Below are positions 26,815-35,878 of a DNA stretch of 64,000 nucleotides, one piece after another (the first letter of the stretch is position 1; every line of letters starts with the position of its first letter). The position numbers were made by a program, and so were the translations under genes. A model generated the notes under the pieces. It had not been told where the DNA came from. It did not search any database and saw only the letters and a list, made by a program, of their open reading frames with translations. This stretch comes from Skermanella mucosa. Its GTDB lineage: Bacteria; Pseudomonadota; Alphaproteobacteria; Azospirillales; Azospirillaceae. The DNA lies in NCBI RefSeq assembly GCF_016765655.2, contig NZ_CP086106.1, positions 124,001 through 188,000 of the forward strand, written 5' to 3'.

Positions 26815-27400
26815 TGCCTTGATGGCTCTCATTCTTGCTCGCTATCCCCGATGCGGCAGTCGCCGCCCGAACCGATCCGACGCGCCGCCGTCAGCTCGTA
26901 TGAATGGCTACGGTCTGTCGTTCAACGCCGTCGCTCACCTGCTCGGTACCACGGCGTCATCGGCGCTTTTGCTAATAAGTGTGCGGCTATATCGATCAGT
27001 ACTGTGCGCCAAGCTGCCGCCGGCCGACCCGGTCGTGATCGAACTCGATGAGATGTGACACTTCCTGCAGCGTAGGACAACAAAGTTCGGATCTGGAAGG
27101 CCTGTGACCGCACGACCGGGCAGCTGGTTGGCTGGGAGTGCGGCGACCGCGGCGAACGAACCGTCCGGCGCTGTTCGATCGCCTCGCGCGCTGGAAAGTG
27201 CGCCTGTTTTGCTCCGACAAGGATGTCGTCTACCCGCTGGTGCTGGCAGTCGGCGGCCACTACCAAGGAAAGGGCGAGACACTATTGCCTTGGAACGTAA
27301 CGCCCAGCAGCGGTATTGGACACCAGCTCTTCGGCGACGCGCTATTATCGTCTCCAAGTCCCTCGTCGTGCCTGTCGCGTATCGAAAGAATGCGTTGTCA
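26815..27400 (+). pseudogene. IS1-family transposase remnant
   Basis: Segments in different frames match an IS1-type transposase in order: a helix-turn-helix part (GYGLSFNAVAHLLGTTASSALL), PVVIELDEM followed by a stop where WHFL is expected, TTGQLVGWECGDR, LARWKVRLFCSDKDVVYPL, GGHYQGKGET, and near 27320 RRRAIIVSKSLV. Several frameshifts and a stop make it non-functional. Terminal repeats could not be found. Confidence 0.7.
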
Positions 27401-27633
27401 GCACGACAGCGGTGGTTTGCCGCCGTAGAAGGGACCGAGCGTCGGGTCGCCCTGTTTGCCCATTTGGAAGTCAACAACGAGGCTGCTCCTGTAATGTACA
27501 GGTCGCCCATCCAGGCCAGCAGGTTCTTCGTAATGAGATAAAACACAGCACTTTGCCATGGAACCCTCACACCCCGATGAGACGTGCCGTGTACCATGGG
27601 GCAATATGCCCGGTTTGACAAATTATTGAATGA

Positions 27634-27657
27634 GCGGGCTGGGATAGCCCAGCCCGC
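27634..27657 (-). terminator. Hairpin after the RTX gene
   Basis: GCGGGCTGGG and CCCAGCCCGC pair perfectly around ATAG, 13 bp beyond the stop of the RTX gene. On the minus strand it is followed by an AT-rich stretch. A Rho-independent terminator is likely. Confidence 0.7.
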
Positions 27658-27669
27658 CTAGCACCTTTA

Positions 27670-29148
27670 TCAGGCTACGAATAAGTAGTCAGAAGCCGGA
27701 TTTGACGAAGCTGCCTCATCATTCTGGAAGATGTACTCCGAACCTGAAACGGTTATCGCTGGATCGTTCTCGAAACGGCCACGGAGCCCATCGTCGGCGT
27801 TGAACATGAAATCATCCTGCGCCATCTGGTTTCTAGCAAGACCAGCAAGGAAGATTGATCCTTCGACTTCTGAATCGGTGTCAGTGTTCCAACTAACCAG
27901 CACGCCGTTGTCACCATTGCGGGCCGTGTCCGCCACAATCACCTCATCCGGCAGGATATCGCGGAAGGCAATGTGGTCGAAAGCACCCGGACCTGCGTCG
28001 AAGCCGCCAATCACTACATCGTTGCCGCTGTCAGGTGCTACGATGAAAGCATCGGCACCATCTCCTCCATCAAGGTTATCGCTGCCCATGCCACCTTCGA
28101 GCATGTCGTGGCCAGCACCAGCATATAGCGCATCGTTACCATCGGCACCCATGAGGCTGTCAGCCATCATGCCACCATGGATCTCGTCGTTGCCGTCCTC
28201 GCCCTTCAGATCATCCTGTCCATCACCGCCGCTGAGCACGTCGTTTCCTTTGCCACTCCACAAATCATCATTCCCGCCTTCGCCGAAGAGAAGGTCATCG
28301 CCTGCTCTGCCGATAAAATAATCGCGATCGGAGGTGCCTTTGAGCGTGTCTGCAGTGTCACTACCGATTTTCACCGTAAACCCGTCAAAATCGAAGGCTT
28401 TCCTGGCTTTATCCGCGCCGCCTGGTTGCGGGGGTTCCGCTTGGTTACCCTCATTCTTGATGAACTCAGTAGCCGTGACCTGATTGGCATCCGCATCGGT
28501 TGGGGTAATGACTTTGCGGTCGTCGGCGAACATGAAGTCGTCCTGAGCAAGATCGGCTTTCACGAGACCCTGCAGCAAGACCGAACTCTCGCCCTCGTTC
28601 CAGCTGATCAGCACACCGTCCTTCGTGTCCTTAAACCGAAGTTCTTCAGGTTCTATGGCCCGCAACGCCAAGTGATCGAGCATGCCTGGCCCGGCTGCAA
28701 AGTCCTTGATGATATCGTGACCACTGTCCGGAGAGATTACGAAAGCATCACCACCCGGCCCACCTGCGAGAACATCGTCTCCCGCTCCACCCTCAAGGTC
28801 GCCGTGTCCGGATCCCTCTTGAAGATGGTCGTTGCCAGTACCGCCGCGCAGGCTGTCGGCCTCAGGACCTCCCTTGAGGCGGTCGTTGCCGGCACCACCA
28901 TCAAGATGGTCCATGCCACCCTTCCCCGTCAGGCGATCGTTTCCACGGCCACCTAACAGATCATCGGCCATGGTCCCACCAGAAAGGCGATCGCTGCCAC
29001 TCCGGCCAAATACTACATCCATGTTATCAGAACCTGTGTACTTGTTTTTTCCCCCGGTTCCAATATAGAGGCTGATGTCGTCAACCGTGAGACGGGTTTT
29101 GACTTGGTGCATACTGTCCTTGCCAATGTGACTTGCCTCGGTTCCCAT
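27670..29148 (-). CDS. RTX calcium-binding repeat protein
   Basis: The protein has 492 residues with two blocks of glycine-rich RTX nonapeptides (GGxGxDxLx type; for example GGRGNDRLTG, GGAGNDRLKGG and later GGDGQDDLKGEDGND). The blocks are at about residues 40-150 and 265-375, each followed by a beta-rich segment ending in QDDFMF. The two halves look like an internal duplication. It has no N-terminal signal; RTX proteins usually leave by type I secretion through a C-terminal signal, and the end here (SEYIFQNDEAASSNPASDYLFVA region) is suitable. No ABC exporter is encoded nearby. GAGGGG lies upstream of the ATG at 29148. No enzymatic domain is seen. Confidence 0.82.
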   Translation of the reverse strand: MGTEASHIGKDSMHQVKTRLTVDDISLYIGTGGKNKYTGSDNMDVVFGRSGSDRLSGGTMADDLLGGRGNDRLTGKGGMDHLDGGAGNDRLKGGPEADSLRGGTGNDHLQEGSGHGDLEGGAGDDVLAGGPGGDAFVISPDSGHDIIKDFAAGPGMLDHLALRAIEPEELRFKDTKDGVLISWNEGESSVLLQGLVKADLAQDDFMFADDRKVITPTDADANQVTATEFIKNEGNQAEPPQPGGADKARKAFDFDGFTVKIGSDTADTLKGTSDRDYFIGRAGDDLLFGEGGNDDLWSGKGNDVLSGGDGQDDLKGEDGNDEIHGGMMADSLMGADGNDALYAGAGHDMLEGGMGSDNLDGGDGADAFIVAPDSGNDVVIGGFDAGPGAFDHIAFRDILPDEVIVADTARNGDNGVLVSWNTDTDSEVEGSIFLAGLARNQMAQDDFMFNADDGLRGRFENDPAITVSGSEYIFQNDEAASSNPASDYLFVA

Positions 29149-29537
29149 GCGTGCTTCCCCTCGTGACGTTTCCGTACATGAAGTTGATTGGATACTGTTG
29201 TTGCCCTGCCAGCGCAAGTGTCTGCCATACACTGCTATCATGGCTGACCTAATACCGACCTCAAGGAGCATGACTTACTTGCCAGTCTTCAACTCCATGT
29301 GACTGCTTACAAACATGTTCTTATTTACGCCTGAAGCTCAGTACCCTGCGTAGATAGAGGTCTATGCAGCTTATCCGCTGTACATGATTTCTCTCCAGTG
29401 ATCCCGTGGAGCCGGTAGAGTGAACTCGGCCCCCCAAGCTTTGGTTCCTAGGACCAGTACTAATGTTACAATTTGTAATATTAAAAAATAATCTGAAACA
29501 TATAAATTAGCGCAAACCATCGTGGAGCTTCGGAGCG
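29149..29537. other. Upstream region of the RTX gene
   Basis: No gene is seen in 389 bp. The part from 29440 to 29520 is AT-rich and may hold the RTX promoter, but no clear hexamers can be assigned. Confidence 0.4.
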
Positions 29538-29768
29538 TCAGCAGCTTCGCGGGTTCATCGATTCCAAACTGAGCTTTTTCCCACCCAGTGGCGCTTTGGT
29601 CATCGCCCCATCCACCACCATCCAACTCCAGTCGATTCCGGCCAAGCCATGGTAGGCCAACAGCCCCTCGCGCCAAAATCCCTCGAACACCCCGGCGCCG
29701 GTCCACTCATGAAAGTGTCGGTAGGCCGAAGGCGGGGAACAGATGCCGGTCACCTGCAGAGGACACAA
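29538..29768 (-). pseudogene. IS5-family transposase fragment
   Basis: The fragment reads TGICSPPSAYRHFHEWTGAGVFEGFW and then MVVDGAMTKAPLGGKK, a typical internal portion of an IS5-group transposase. It is cut at 29768 by the end of an ISL3-like element and lacks both termini of the protein. A fragment of the N-terminal part of the same kind of gene lies at 39964-40105, also cut at an ISL3 end. Confidence 0.65.
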
Positions 29769-30804
29769 AAGGGTCCATCCGCATTCCCGGTGCAGGGTGA
29801 GTGCGCCGCAGGGTGAGAATAATCATATGAGTAGAAACGCTTTATCTCCGCGATTGTCGTCTTCTCCGTGTTCAGTTCGTTGCTTTCCCTGCTGCCCGCC
29901 GGTCTCGCGGTCGAGCGGGTCGTCGTCCACCCGGATCGCGTCGTCGTCGTTGCTGTTCGCGCTCGCGCCGCCACAGCGTCCTGTCCCTTGTGCCGGCGCC
30001 GCTCGCGTCGCGTCCACAGCCGCTACACTCGCTGTCTAGGGGATCTCCCCTGGCCGGGGAGGATCGCGAGCTCAGTCTCCAGGTCCGTCGCTTTCGCTGC
30101 TCCGCCCCCAGGTGCCCGCGCCGGATCTTCGCCGAGCGCCTGCCGGAGGTAAACTTGCCGAGGGTTCGGCGGACCGTCCGCCTCGCCAAGGCGCAACGCC
30201 GCATCGCCCTGCATGCCGGAGGCGAGTCGGGCGCCCGCCTGGCGAACCGGCTCGCCATGCCGGTCAGCGGCGACACCCTGCTTCGCCTGATCCGGGCGGC
30301 TCCCCTCCCGGTGGCACCGATCCCGCGCATCGTCGGCATCGATGACTGGGCCTGGCGGCGCGGCCGGCGCTACGGCACCCTCATCGTCGATCTGGAGCGC
30401 AGCCGCCCCGTCGACCTGCTGCCCGATCGCGACGCGGAGACCGTCGCCGCGCCTGGCTGAAGGCGCACCCCGGCGTGGAGATCGTCGCCCGCGACCGGGC
30501 CGGCGCCTATGCCGACGGTGCCCGGACCGGTGCCCCGGATGCGGTCCTGGTGGCTGACCGCTGGCATCTTCTGCGCAATCTCGGCGACGCCCTAGCCGGC
30601 ATTCTCGACCGGCACCACCGGGCCATTCGCGCCGCGGCCAAGGCAGCCACGGCGGTGACCGCGGTTCCGGTTCCCAGCACTCCGCCGGAACCCCGGCCGC
30701 TGACCCGCAGCCACCAGCGTCAACTGGACAAGCGGGCGGCGCAGCACTGCACGCCCGCGGCTGGCCATAGGGCGCGGTCTCCCGCAGCACCGGCCTGGAC
30801 CGCG
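29769..30804 (+). pseudogene. ISL3-family transposase, copy 1 (truncated, frameshifted)
   Basis: The left inverted repeat (GGTCCATCCGCATTCCCGG) is followed by an ISL3 transposase in pieces: a zinc-finger part ([16 protein letters not shown]), then [39 protein letters not shown] and VADRWHLLRNLGDAL. Frames change near 30060 and 30460, and a 25-bp deletion is seen relative to copy 2 near 30745. Similarity to copy 2 (46897-48351) ends at about 30804, next to the E1-like gene. Confidence 0.8.
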
Positions 30805-30865
30805 GTAGACGGCCTCCCCTTTCCCTGCCGCTTCACGCCATCGGAGAAACCTTTATTATGGGATA

Positions 30866-33268
30866 TTATGCTGTTCTGGCTATTTCACTTTTTACCAGCT
30901 CGATCTTCCCTTCCGCGAAGTATTCCGCCGAGAACACCGGAACCGGCAAAGGGGCATTGGACTGGATCAGCATCAGCGTTGGCATGCCCTGGGTCACGTT
31001 CACCAACGCCATGGCTGAGATTGTCAGCAAATCCGTCGGCGACGGGAGCGCGCAGCCGTCCGGATGGCTGTGCCAAGTCCCTATGAGGTGCAGCCGTCCG
31101 GCGCTCCGACGCAGTAAAGCTGCGGCTTTCGGGCATCGGTCGACGCTTGGCAGGTCGAGGTCGCGTGGCGTGCCGCGCGTGCCGGCAGGCGCGGGCGTCG
31201 CCGAAACGACGGTGACGCGGCGAACGATCCGGTCCCAACCCCCGAACAGGTAGCCGCCCGTTTCGTCCGGCAGCCTGTCCGCGCGCATGCGTCGAAGATC
31301 CTCGAGGGCTGCCGGCGAGATCCGTACGGACCAGCCCTCTGGTACGGTGAAATGGACGAACTTTGGTACCTCGAACCAGCGCCAGCCCATAGGACGCAAC
31401 TTATCATCGAGGGGATTAAGGCCGAGGCCGCTTGCGACCATTGGATCGTCCTCACGCAGAACATCAATCAACGACGGCATGAATGCGGTCGCGTGCTGGT
31501 CGATTGCGAACTTGGGGAGCCGCATGGTCGCGGAAGCGCAACCGAACCCAAGCACCATCTCCTTGAGGCCGGCGGCTCCCCCACGCTCGCGCCGAAGCCA
31601 CTCGCGGACGACATCGTCGTGGATCACGAGGGAGACGAGCACCTGATAGAGATCGAAGGGGTCCGGGTTTCCACCAGGAGCTCCGATCGACAGCACTCCC
31701 AATCGACCGCTATCGAAGATCTCAGCCCGAAGAAGGCGCCGACCGTGGTCAACGGCGCAGAGTCGGTTGCGCACCCTGGGATCGGCCGTCGCATCGAGGA
31801 CCGCCTGCGTCGGCGCCAGTACCTCCCGGAGACGATCGTCCGGCGCGGTCAGGACGTTCATGTGGGCTTCCTGCACGTGGAAAGCGACCCTGCGGCGTCC
31901 TGGATCCGACGCGCTCATTGGCAGGCACGGGCCAAGCTCCGAGGCGAGTTGCCGGCCCCATTCGGCCTTCGCCCTACCGAGGTCGCCGTTGCGGCCGGCA
32001 TGGCGGGCGAGATTGTGCGATTCGATGTGATCGTCGTCGATCGGGACGAGGCGATCAAGGCCGGCGCGCAGGAGCAGTTCCTCGAGGGCGCTGCCGAGGC
32101 TCCCCACGCCGACGAGCCCGAGGCCGCACATGGGTGGCGTGCCGGAGATGCTCTGGAACAGGGACGGGTCCGGCAACGGCAGAGGCATGGCCCTCACGAC
32201 CCGGTTGTCCGGATCGACAAGACGGCGCTCCGTACCCGCCCTGATCATAAAGGCCGCCAGTTCATACCGCCGCGCCTCTGGATCTAGCGAGAGGCCGTGG
32301 ATGTCCTTCAGCAGCGGCCTCGTCCTGCGCAGGGCGACCACGAGGATCGCGGCCTTGTCCATGCTCGCGAAGCGGCGCCCGGTGGCGCCCCCGGCATCGA
32401 CGGTCGCGAAGGCGTGCTGCAGCGTCCCTGTAACCCCGACCTCCTCGAGCTGCCGGATGACCTCCTGCATGGACACCGGATCGGCGAAAACAGGCTGGTC
32501 CGTTTCTCCCCAAATCAAAATCCATGGGAAGTGCTCGAAGTTGGCCTGCCGTCGCCGCGTCTCAGTGACCTGCGCCTGGCACGCCTCCGCCAGCGGGGAG
32601 CCGCCTCTCCCGCCGCGTCCGGTCGGGTCATAAACCTCGGAGAACAACCGGACAAGCCGCGGCGCCAGTTGGCGCGCTATGCCGGTCGCGAAGCCTTGGG
32701 CATCGCCCCTGTCAGCCGTCTCCTGGAAGAAGGCGGGATCCGCCAAGATTCCTACGGCGTCGTCGCCTAGGGCGCTTTGGCCGAGCGGGATTGGGTGCCA
32801 TTCGGTCGTGTCGAGCGATCCCGCCGCAGCATCGAGCAACCAGCGCCGTAAGGTCTCGATGATCCCGCCGATTCCGAAGCGCAGGTAGATATGGTCGAGA
32901 CCCGCGCGGGACAGGCAGAGGCTCGCGGGCCAGTCGGTCGGACCCGGATTGATGTGCGACAGATCCCGAGGAAAGTCGGCCCGCAGCGCGAAAACGACCG
33001 GCGCGTGCAGCCCGATGTCTCCCGCGTCTTTCCAAGCCAGAGCGATCGGTTCAGGGTCGTTCAGGCGGAGCACGGGGGCCGTCAGCCCGGGCGCCGCCAT
33101 GTCGAATCGGACGTGCAGCCGGCCGGGAGAGGCCTCCCCCGCTCCGTCGAACCGCCAGACTGATATGCTCTCCGCAATCACGCCGTCCGCACGGGCGATA
33201 GCGGCGACTTCGCCGCGCAAGGCCGGCGACCAAGCCACTGTGCCGAGCCGGGACCAGTTCTCACCCAT
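30866..33268 (-). CDS. E2-E1-JAB fusion protein (ubiquitin-like conjugation enzyme)
   Basis: This 800-residue protein joins three ubiquitin-system domains. Residues about 40-150 look E2-like, with HINPG at 105-109 and a candidate catalytic Cys118 (ASLCL). Residues about 375-600 are an E1/ThiF adenylation domain: GVGSLG at 387-392, IDDDHIESHNLARH with Asp411-413, Asn419 and Arg422, and a possible catalytic Cys577 (CASATMRLP). Residues about 645-790 are a JAB/JAMM metalloprotease with Glu669, His733, His735 and Asp746 in the HxHx10D pattern. Start ATG 33268 lies inside the upstream gene's end (8-bp overlap), with GGGAGG upstream. The architecture resembles CBASS Cap2/Cap3 and Bil-type systems, but no CD-NTase or separate ubiquitin-like gene is present. 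Confidence 0.85.
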   Translation of the reverse strand: MGENWSRLGTVAWSPALRGEVAAIARADGVIAESISVWRFDGAGEASPGRLHVRFDMAAPGLTAPVLRLNDPEPIALAWKDAGDIGLHAPVVFALRADFPRDLSHINPGPTDWPASLCLSRAGLDHIYLRFGIGGIIETLRRWLLDAAAGSLDTTEWHPIPLGQSALGDDAVGILADPAFFQETADRGDAQGFATGIARQLAPRLVRLFSEVYDPTGRGGRGGSPLAEACQAQVTETRRRQANFEHFPWILIWGETDQPVFADPVSMQEVIRQLEEVGVTGTLQHAFATVDAGGATGRRFASMDKAAILVVALRRTRPLLKDIHGLSLDPEARRYELAAFMIRAGTERRLVDPDNRVVRAMPLPLPDPSLFQSISGTPPMCGLGLVGVGSLGSALEELLLRAGLDRLVPIDDDHIESHNLARHAGRNGDLGRAKAEWGRQLASELGPCLPMSASDPGRRRVAFHVQEAHMNVLTAPDDRLREVLAPTQAVLDATADPRVRNRLCAVDHGRRLLRAEIFDSGRLGVLSIGAPGGNPDPFDLYQVLVSLVIHDDVVREWLRRERGGAAGLKEMVLGFGCASATMRLPKFAIDQHATAFMPSLIDVLREDDPMVASGLGLNPLDDKLRPMGWRWFEVPKFVHFTVPEGWSVRISPAALEDLRRMRADRLPDETGGYLFGGWDRIVRRVTVVSATPAPAGTRGTPRDLDLPSVDRCPKAAALLRRSAGRLHLIGTWHSHPDGCALPSPTDLLTISAMALVNVTQGMPTLMLIQSNAPLPVPVFSAEYFAEGKIELVKSEIARTA

Positions 33269-34382
33269 AGCTGCCGCCGCCTCCCACGGACGAGGCCACC
33301 GCGGGCGCGGCGAGCGGCTTGGCCTGCTTGCGGCGCGACGGACCACTCGCCGTAAGGTCGAAGATAACGTGCTCGGGCTTGCCGTCGCCGTTAGAGCCGG
33401 TCACCAGGAAGCGGTCCCGGTCGGCCTGCATCACCTTGGTCAGATCGTCGGTTTCCGCCAGGATCTTGTAGTACCTGTTCCTGGCGTGGCTGCTGGGCGG
33501 CGTGACGTCCCGGCCGAACCGGCGGCTGGACGAGACGACGTAACCGGAGCCGAGCTGCCGACCGAGGACCTTCAGCGCTTTCTTGGATTCAATGAACTCC
33601 TCGTCTTTGCCGGGATTCACCACCCAGCCTAGGGACCGCCGCGAGCAGTGATGCACCGCCAGCAGGACGTGCCAGTCCAGGGCCGCCGGGTCCTTGAGCA
33701 GGATCTTATCATGGATCCGCTCGAGGACTGCGACCGTTGCATCGCCGAGCAGCAGGATGTGGTTCTTCCCTCCGTTCACGGTCACGGTCCAGCGGATCCC
33801 GAGGCTCGTGGGGTTGCAGCTCTCCCGCAGCTCGCCTTTCTTGGGTTCTGGGATGTGCGCTTCCGCCTGGGTGGGGGCGAGAACCCTCCATTCCGCGTTC
33901 CCGAAGCGACCCGACACGACAGCGTCGTCCACGCTCCGGACCACGAGCCTGTTGCCATCCTTATCGGCGGCCGGGGTACTCTGCAGCTCCTTGCGCCGCC
34001 TGATCTCGCCCAGGATCAGCTTCGATTCGTCCTCGTCATAGGCGCCGTTGGCCGCATAGGGGCTGCACCAGATCTCCTTGATCAGAATTAAGGGATCCCC
34101 CTCGTCGGGATCGCTGACCCAGTCCTCGGGCGGGCCGAGGTAGAAGACGTCGCCGGCGCCCCGCACGTGATCCTTGTCGGGGTGGGTCAACACGAACAGG
34201 TCGAGGCAGTCGTCCGTGCAGGCATCGCGGATCTGCGGGGTGAAGTCCGGTTTCGAATCGTCGTCGGGATCCGCATGGCCCTGGCAGTAGTGGATGTCAG
34301 TCATGATCGTCGTGCCGCCCGCCTTGAGCAGCACGCTGTCGCCATTCCCCGATGCGAAGAAGCTCAGCTTGTTTACGGTCAT
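33261..34382 (-). CDS. ComEC-type metallo-beta-lactamase-fold protein with Gly-rich tail
   Basis: This 373-residue cytoplasmic protein has ComEC-like MBL motifs: GNGDSVLLKAGG (13-23), a metal site THPDKDH at 66-72 (HxxxDH, where one His of the usual HxHxDH is Asp), SLGIRW near 193, LLLGDA at 211-215 and AVHHCSRRS at 242-250. The last 27 residues look disordered and end GGGGSYG. The ATG at 34382 has GGAGAG five bases upstream. The gene overlaps the E2-E1-JAB gene by 8 bp, so the two are translationally coupled. MBL enzymes hydrolyse phosphodiesters or thioesters; here it may be an effector nuclease, regulator or conjugation target. Confidence 0.8.
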   Translation of the reverse strand: MTVNKLSFFASGNGDSVLLKAGGTTIMTDIHYCQGHADPDDDSKPDFTPQIRDACTDDCLDLFVLTHPDKDHVRGAGDVFYLGPPEDWVSDPDEGDPLILIKEIWCSPYAANGAYDEDESKLILGEIRRRKELQSTPAADKDGNRLVVRSVDDAVVSGRFGNAEWRVLAPTQAEAHIPEPKKGELRESCNPTSLGIRWTVTVNGGKNHILLLGDATVAVLERIHDKILLKDPAALDWHVLLAVHHCSRRSLGWVVNPGKDEEFIESKKALKVLGRQLGSGYVVSSSRRFGRDVTPPSSHARNRYYKILAETDDLTKVMQADRDRFLVTGSNGDGKPEHVIFDLTASGPSRRKQAKPLAAPAVASSVGGGGSYG

Positions 34383-34674
34383 GGTCTCTCCAAACTCCTT
34401 TTGCGGGGACAGCGTCACTGAATTTGCGGGTGGCGGAACGCCCTCTGATTGGACCTTCACCGCTGGCGGAACATACACGCAACATTGGCGGGCAATCAAC
34501 AGCTTGTATGCCGTGAACATTCTATGACACAATCTATCGAAGATCAGTCGCCCTTGCCCTCAGCCGGCGCAAGGGTCCAGATAGGCCACGCGCCTTGAAG
34601 TGGTCATCGGCCTGCGGTCTGTCCCAGGCAGACTTCGGCGCGACCGACAACGGAGAACACGAACGGTGAGTGTG

Positions 34675-35466
34675 ATGGCCATACCCCAGGTTTCGCTAAG
34701 GGGCTTCGACGCCTACAGCCGCAACGCCCGGATCTATCCTGCCATCATCGCGGTGGCCCCGGCGCTCGCGGCAATGGCGCTGCTGGTCTCATGGAGCGGT
34801 ATCTCAGTGTCGAACTCGATCGCGGCCTTCGGCATTCTGCTGATCCTGTACGCCGCCTCCGATGTGGCGCGGCAGCAAGGAAAGCGGCTGGAACCAAAGG
34901 TTTGGGAAAGGCAGGGAGGCGTGCGTTCCGTGAAATGGCTCCGGCGCAATGACCCGACATTCGACGAGGTGACAAAAGACCGCTACCGTGCCTTCCTCGC
35001 TGCCAAGCTCGGGCGACCGGCTCCGTCGGCGGAGGAGGAGGAGGGCAATCAGGCCGCCGCGGACGAGTTCTACGATGCAGCATGCACCTGGCTGCGCGAA
35101 AACACGCGTGACACGAAGAAGTTCAAGCTACTGTTTGACGAGAATGTGTCGTACGGCTTTCGACGAAATATGCTTGGATTGAAGTGGCCTGCAGCGATCC
35201 TTAACTTGATCGTGACGGTGACCTGCGCATGGTTGCTGTGGAAACGCTGGCCCCTCGACCCCAACGATAACTTCACCACAAGGGTGCTCATCGTTCTGGT
35301 GGTGGCCCTGATCCATGCCGCCTATCTGCTGTTTGCGGTGACGTGGAGGGGTCTGCTCGAGGCGTCCTATACGTATGGACGACAGCTCATTATCTCAACT
35401 GAGACACTGATGGCTGACGCGCCGAAACGCAGGGCAAAGCCGAAGGCAAGCACCACCCGAGCATGA
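34675..35466 (+). CDS. Four-helix membrane protein divergent from the conjugation genes
   Basis: The protein has about 263 residues arranged as two membrane hairpins: helices near 24-40 and 47-62, a soluble helical middle of about 115 residues with an acidic patch (EEEEG), then helices near 178-196 and 210-229 and a basic tail. The layout (paired helices, cytosolic helical centre) resembles membrane effectors of nucleotide-signalling and SLATT/4TM-type defence systems, but no family motif is certain. Start ATG 34675 has GGTGAG upstream; a GTG at 34666 is an alternative. It is 292 bp from the divergent MBL gene and may be its membrane effector. Confidence 0.65.
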   Translation: MAIPQVSLRGFDAYSRNARIYPAIIAVAPALAAMALLVSWSGISVSNSIAAFGILLILYAASDVARQQGKRLEPKVWERQGGVRSVKWLRRNDPTFDEVTKDRYRAFLAAKLGRPAPSAEEEEGNQAAADEFYDAACTWLRENTRDTKKFKLLFDENVSYGFRRNMLGLKWPAAILNLIVTVTCAWLLWKRWPLDPNDNFTTRVLIVLVVALIHAAYLLFAVTWRGLLEASYTYGRQLIISTETLMADAPKRRAKPKASTTRA

Positions 35467-35606
35467 CCATACCTGGCTCTCCAGCGGTAGGGGCCGGCTC
35501 CACCATTCCACTGCTGGTACCCGATTACCTCCCCTGTTTTGATGGTGTAGCACGAGGAACTGGCTTGGCGATATGAGGATGGCGTTGCCCGGCCGGTTCT
35601 GATTCT

Positions 35607-35752
35607 ATGGGCGGTATGACGCGTAAGGGACCTGTTGATCTTTCCGGGATGGACCGCCGCTCCTTCGAGGCTCTGAACCCGAAAACCCGGGTTGAGCTGC
35701 TGTGCCGCTTGCATGCGCTGGCGATCGAGCAGGTGTCAAGGTGCAGGCAATT
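35607..35752 (+). pseudogene. Fragment of an IS66-like transposase N-terminus
   Basis: GMDRRSFEALNPKTRVELLCRLHALAIEQV resembles the N-terminal leucine-rich helix of IS66/TnpC-type transposases (quoted as motifs MDRRSFEAL and RVELLCRLHALAIEQV). The sequence ends abruptly just before an ISL3-type terminal repeat at 35757. No further part of this transposase is nearby. Confidence 0.45.
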
Positions 35753-35756
35753 TTGG

Positions 35757-35779
35757 TCCTTCCGCATTCCCGGTGCACA
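35757..35779 (+). repeat. Solitary ISL3-type terminal repeat
   Basis: GGTCCTTCCGCATTCCCGG differs by one base from the left end of ISL3 copy 1 at 29769. No ISL3 coding sequence follows. Confidence 0.55.
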
Positions 35780-35878
35780 AGCCCTGGGTGAACTTCCACA
35801 TCGTGCTTTCTCCGAGTCATGGAGAGTGTCAGGAATTTCGTGTGAGGGCGGGCATACTGGGAGAAAAGGAGATCCCGC

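Noticed and set aside
31352-32287. 311-codon + strand frame opposite the E2-E1-JAB gene
   Set aside because: It lacks domains, and the minus strand has three recognisable catalytic domains.
30866-33268. Classification as a simple MoeB/ThiF enzyme of cofactor synthesis
   Set aside because: The added E2-like and JAB regions and the coupled MBL gene fit a conjugation system better; no molybdopterin or thiamine genes are nearby.
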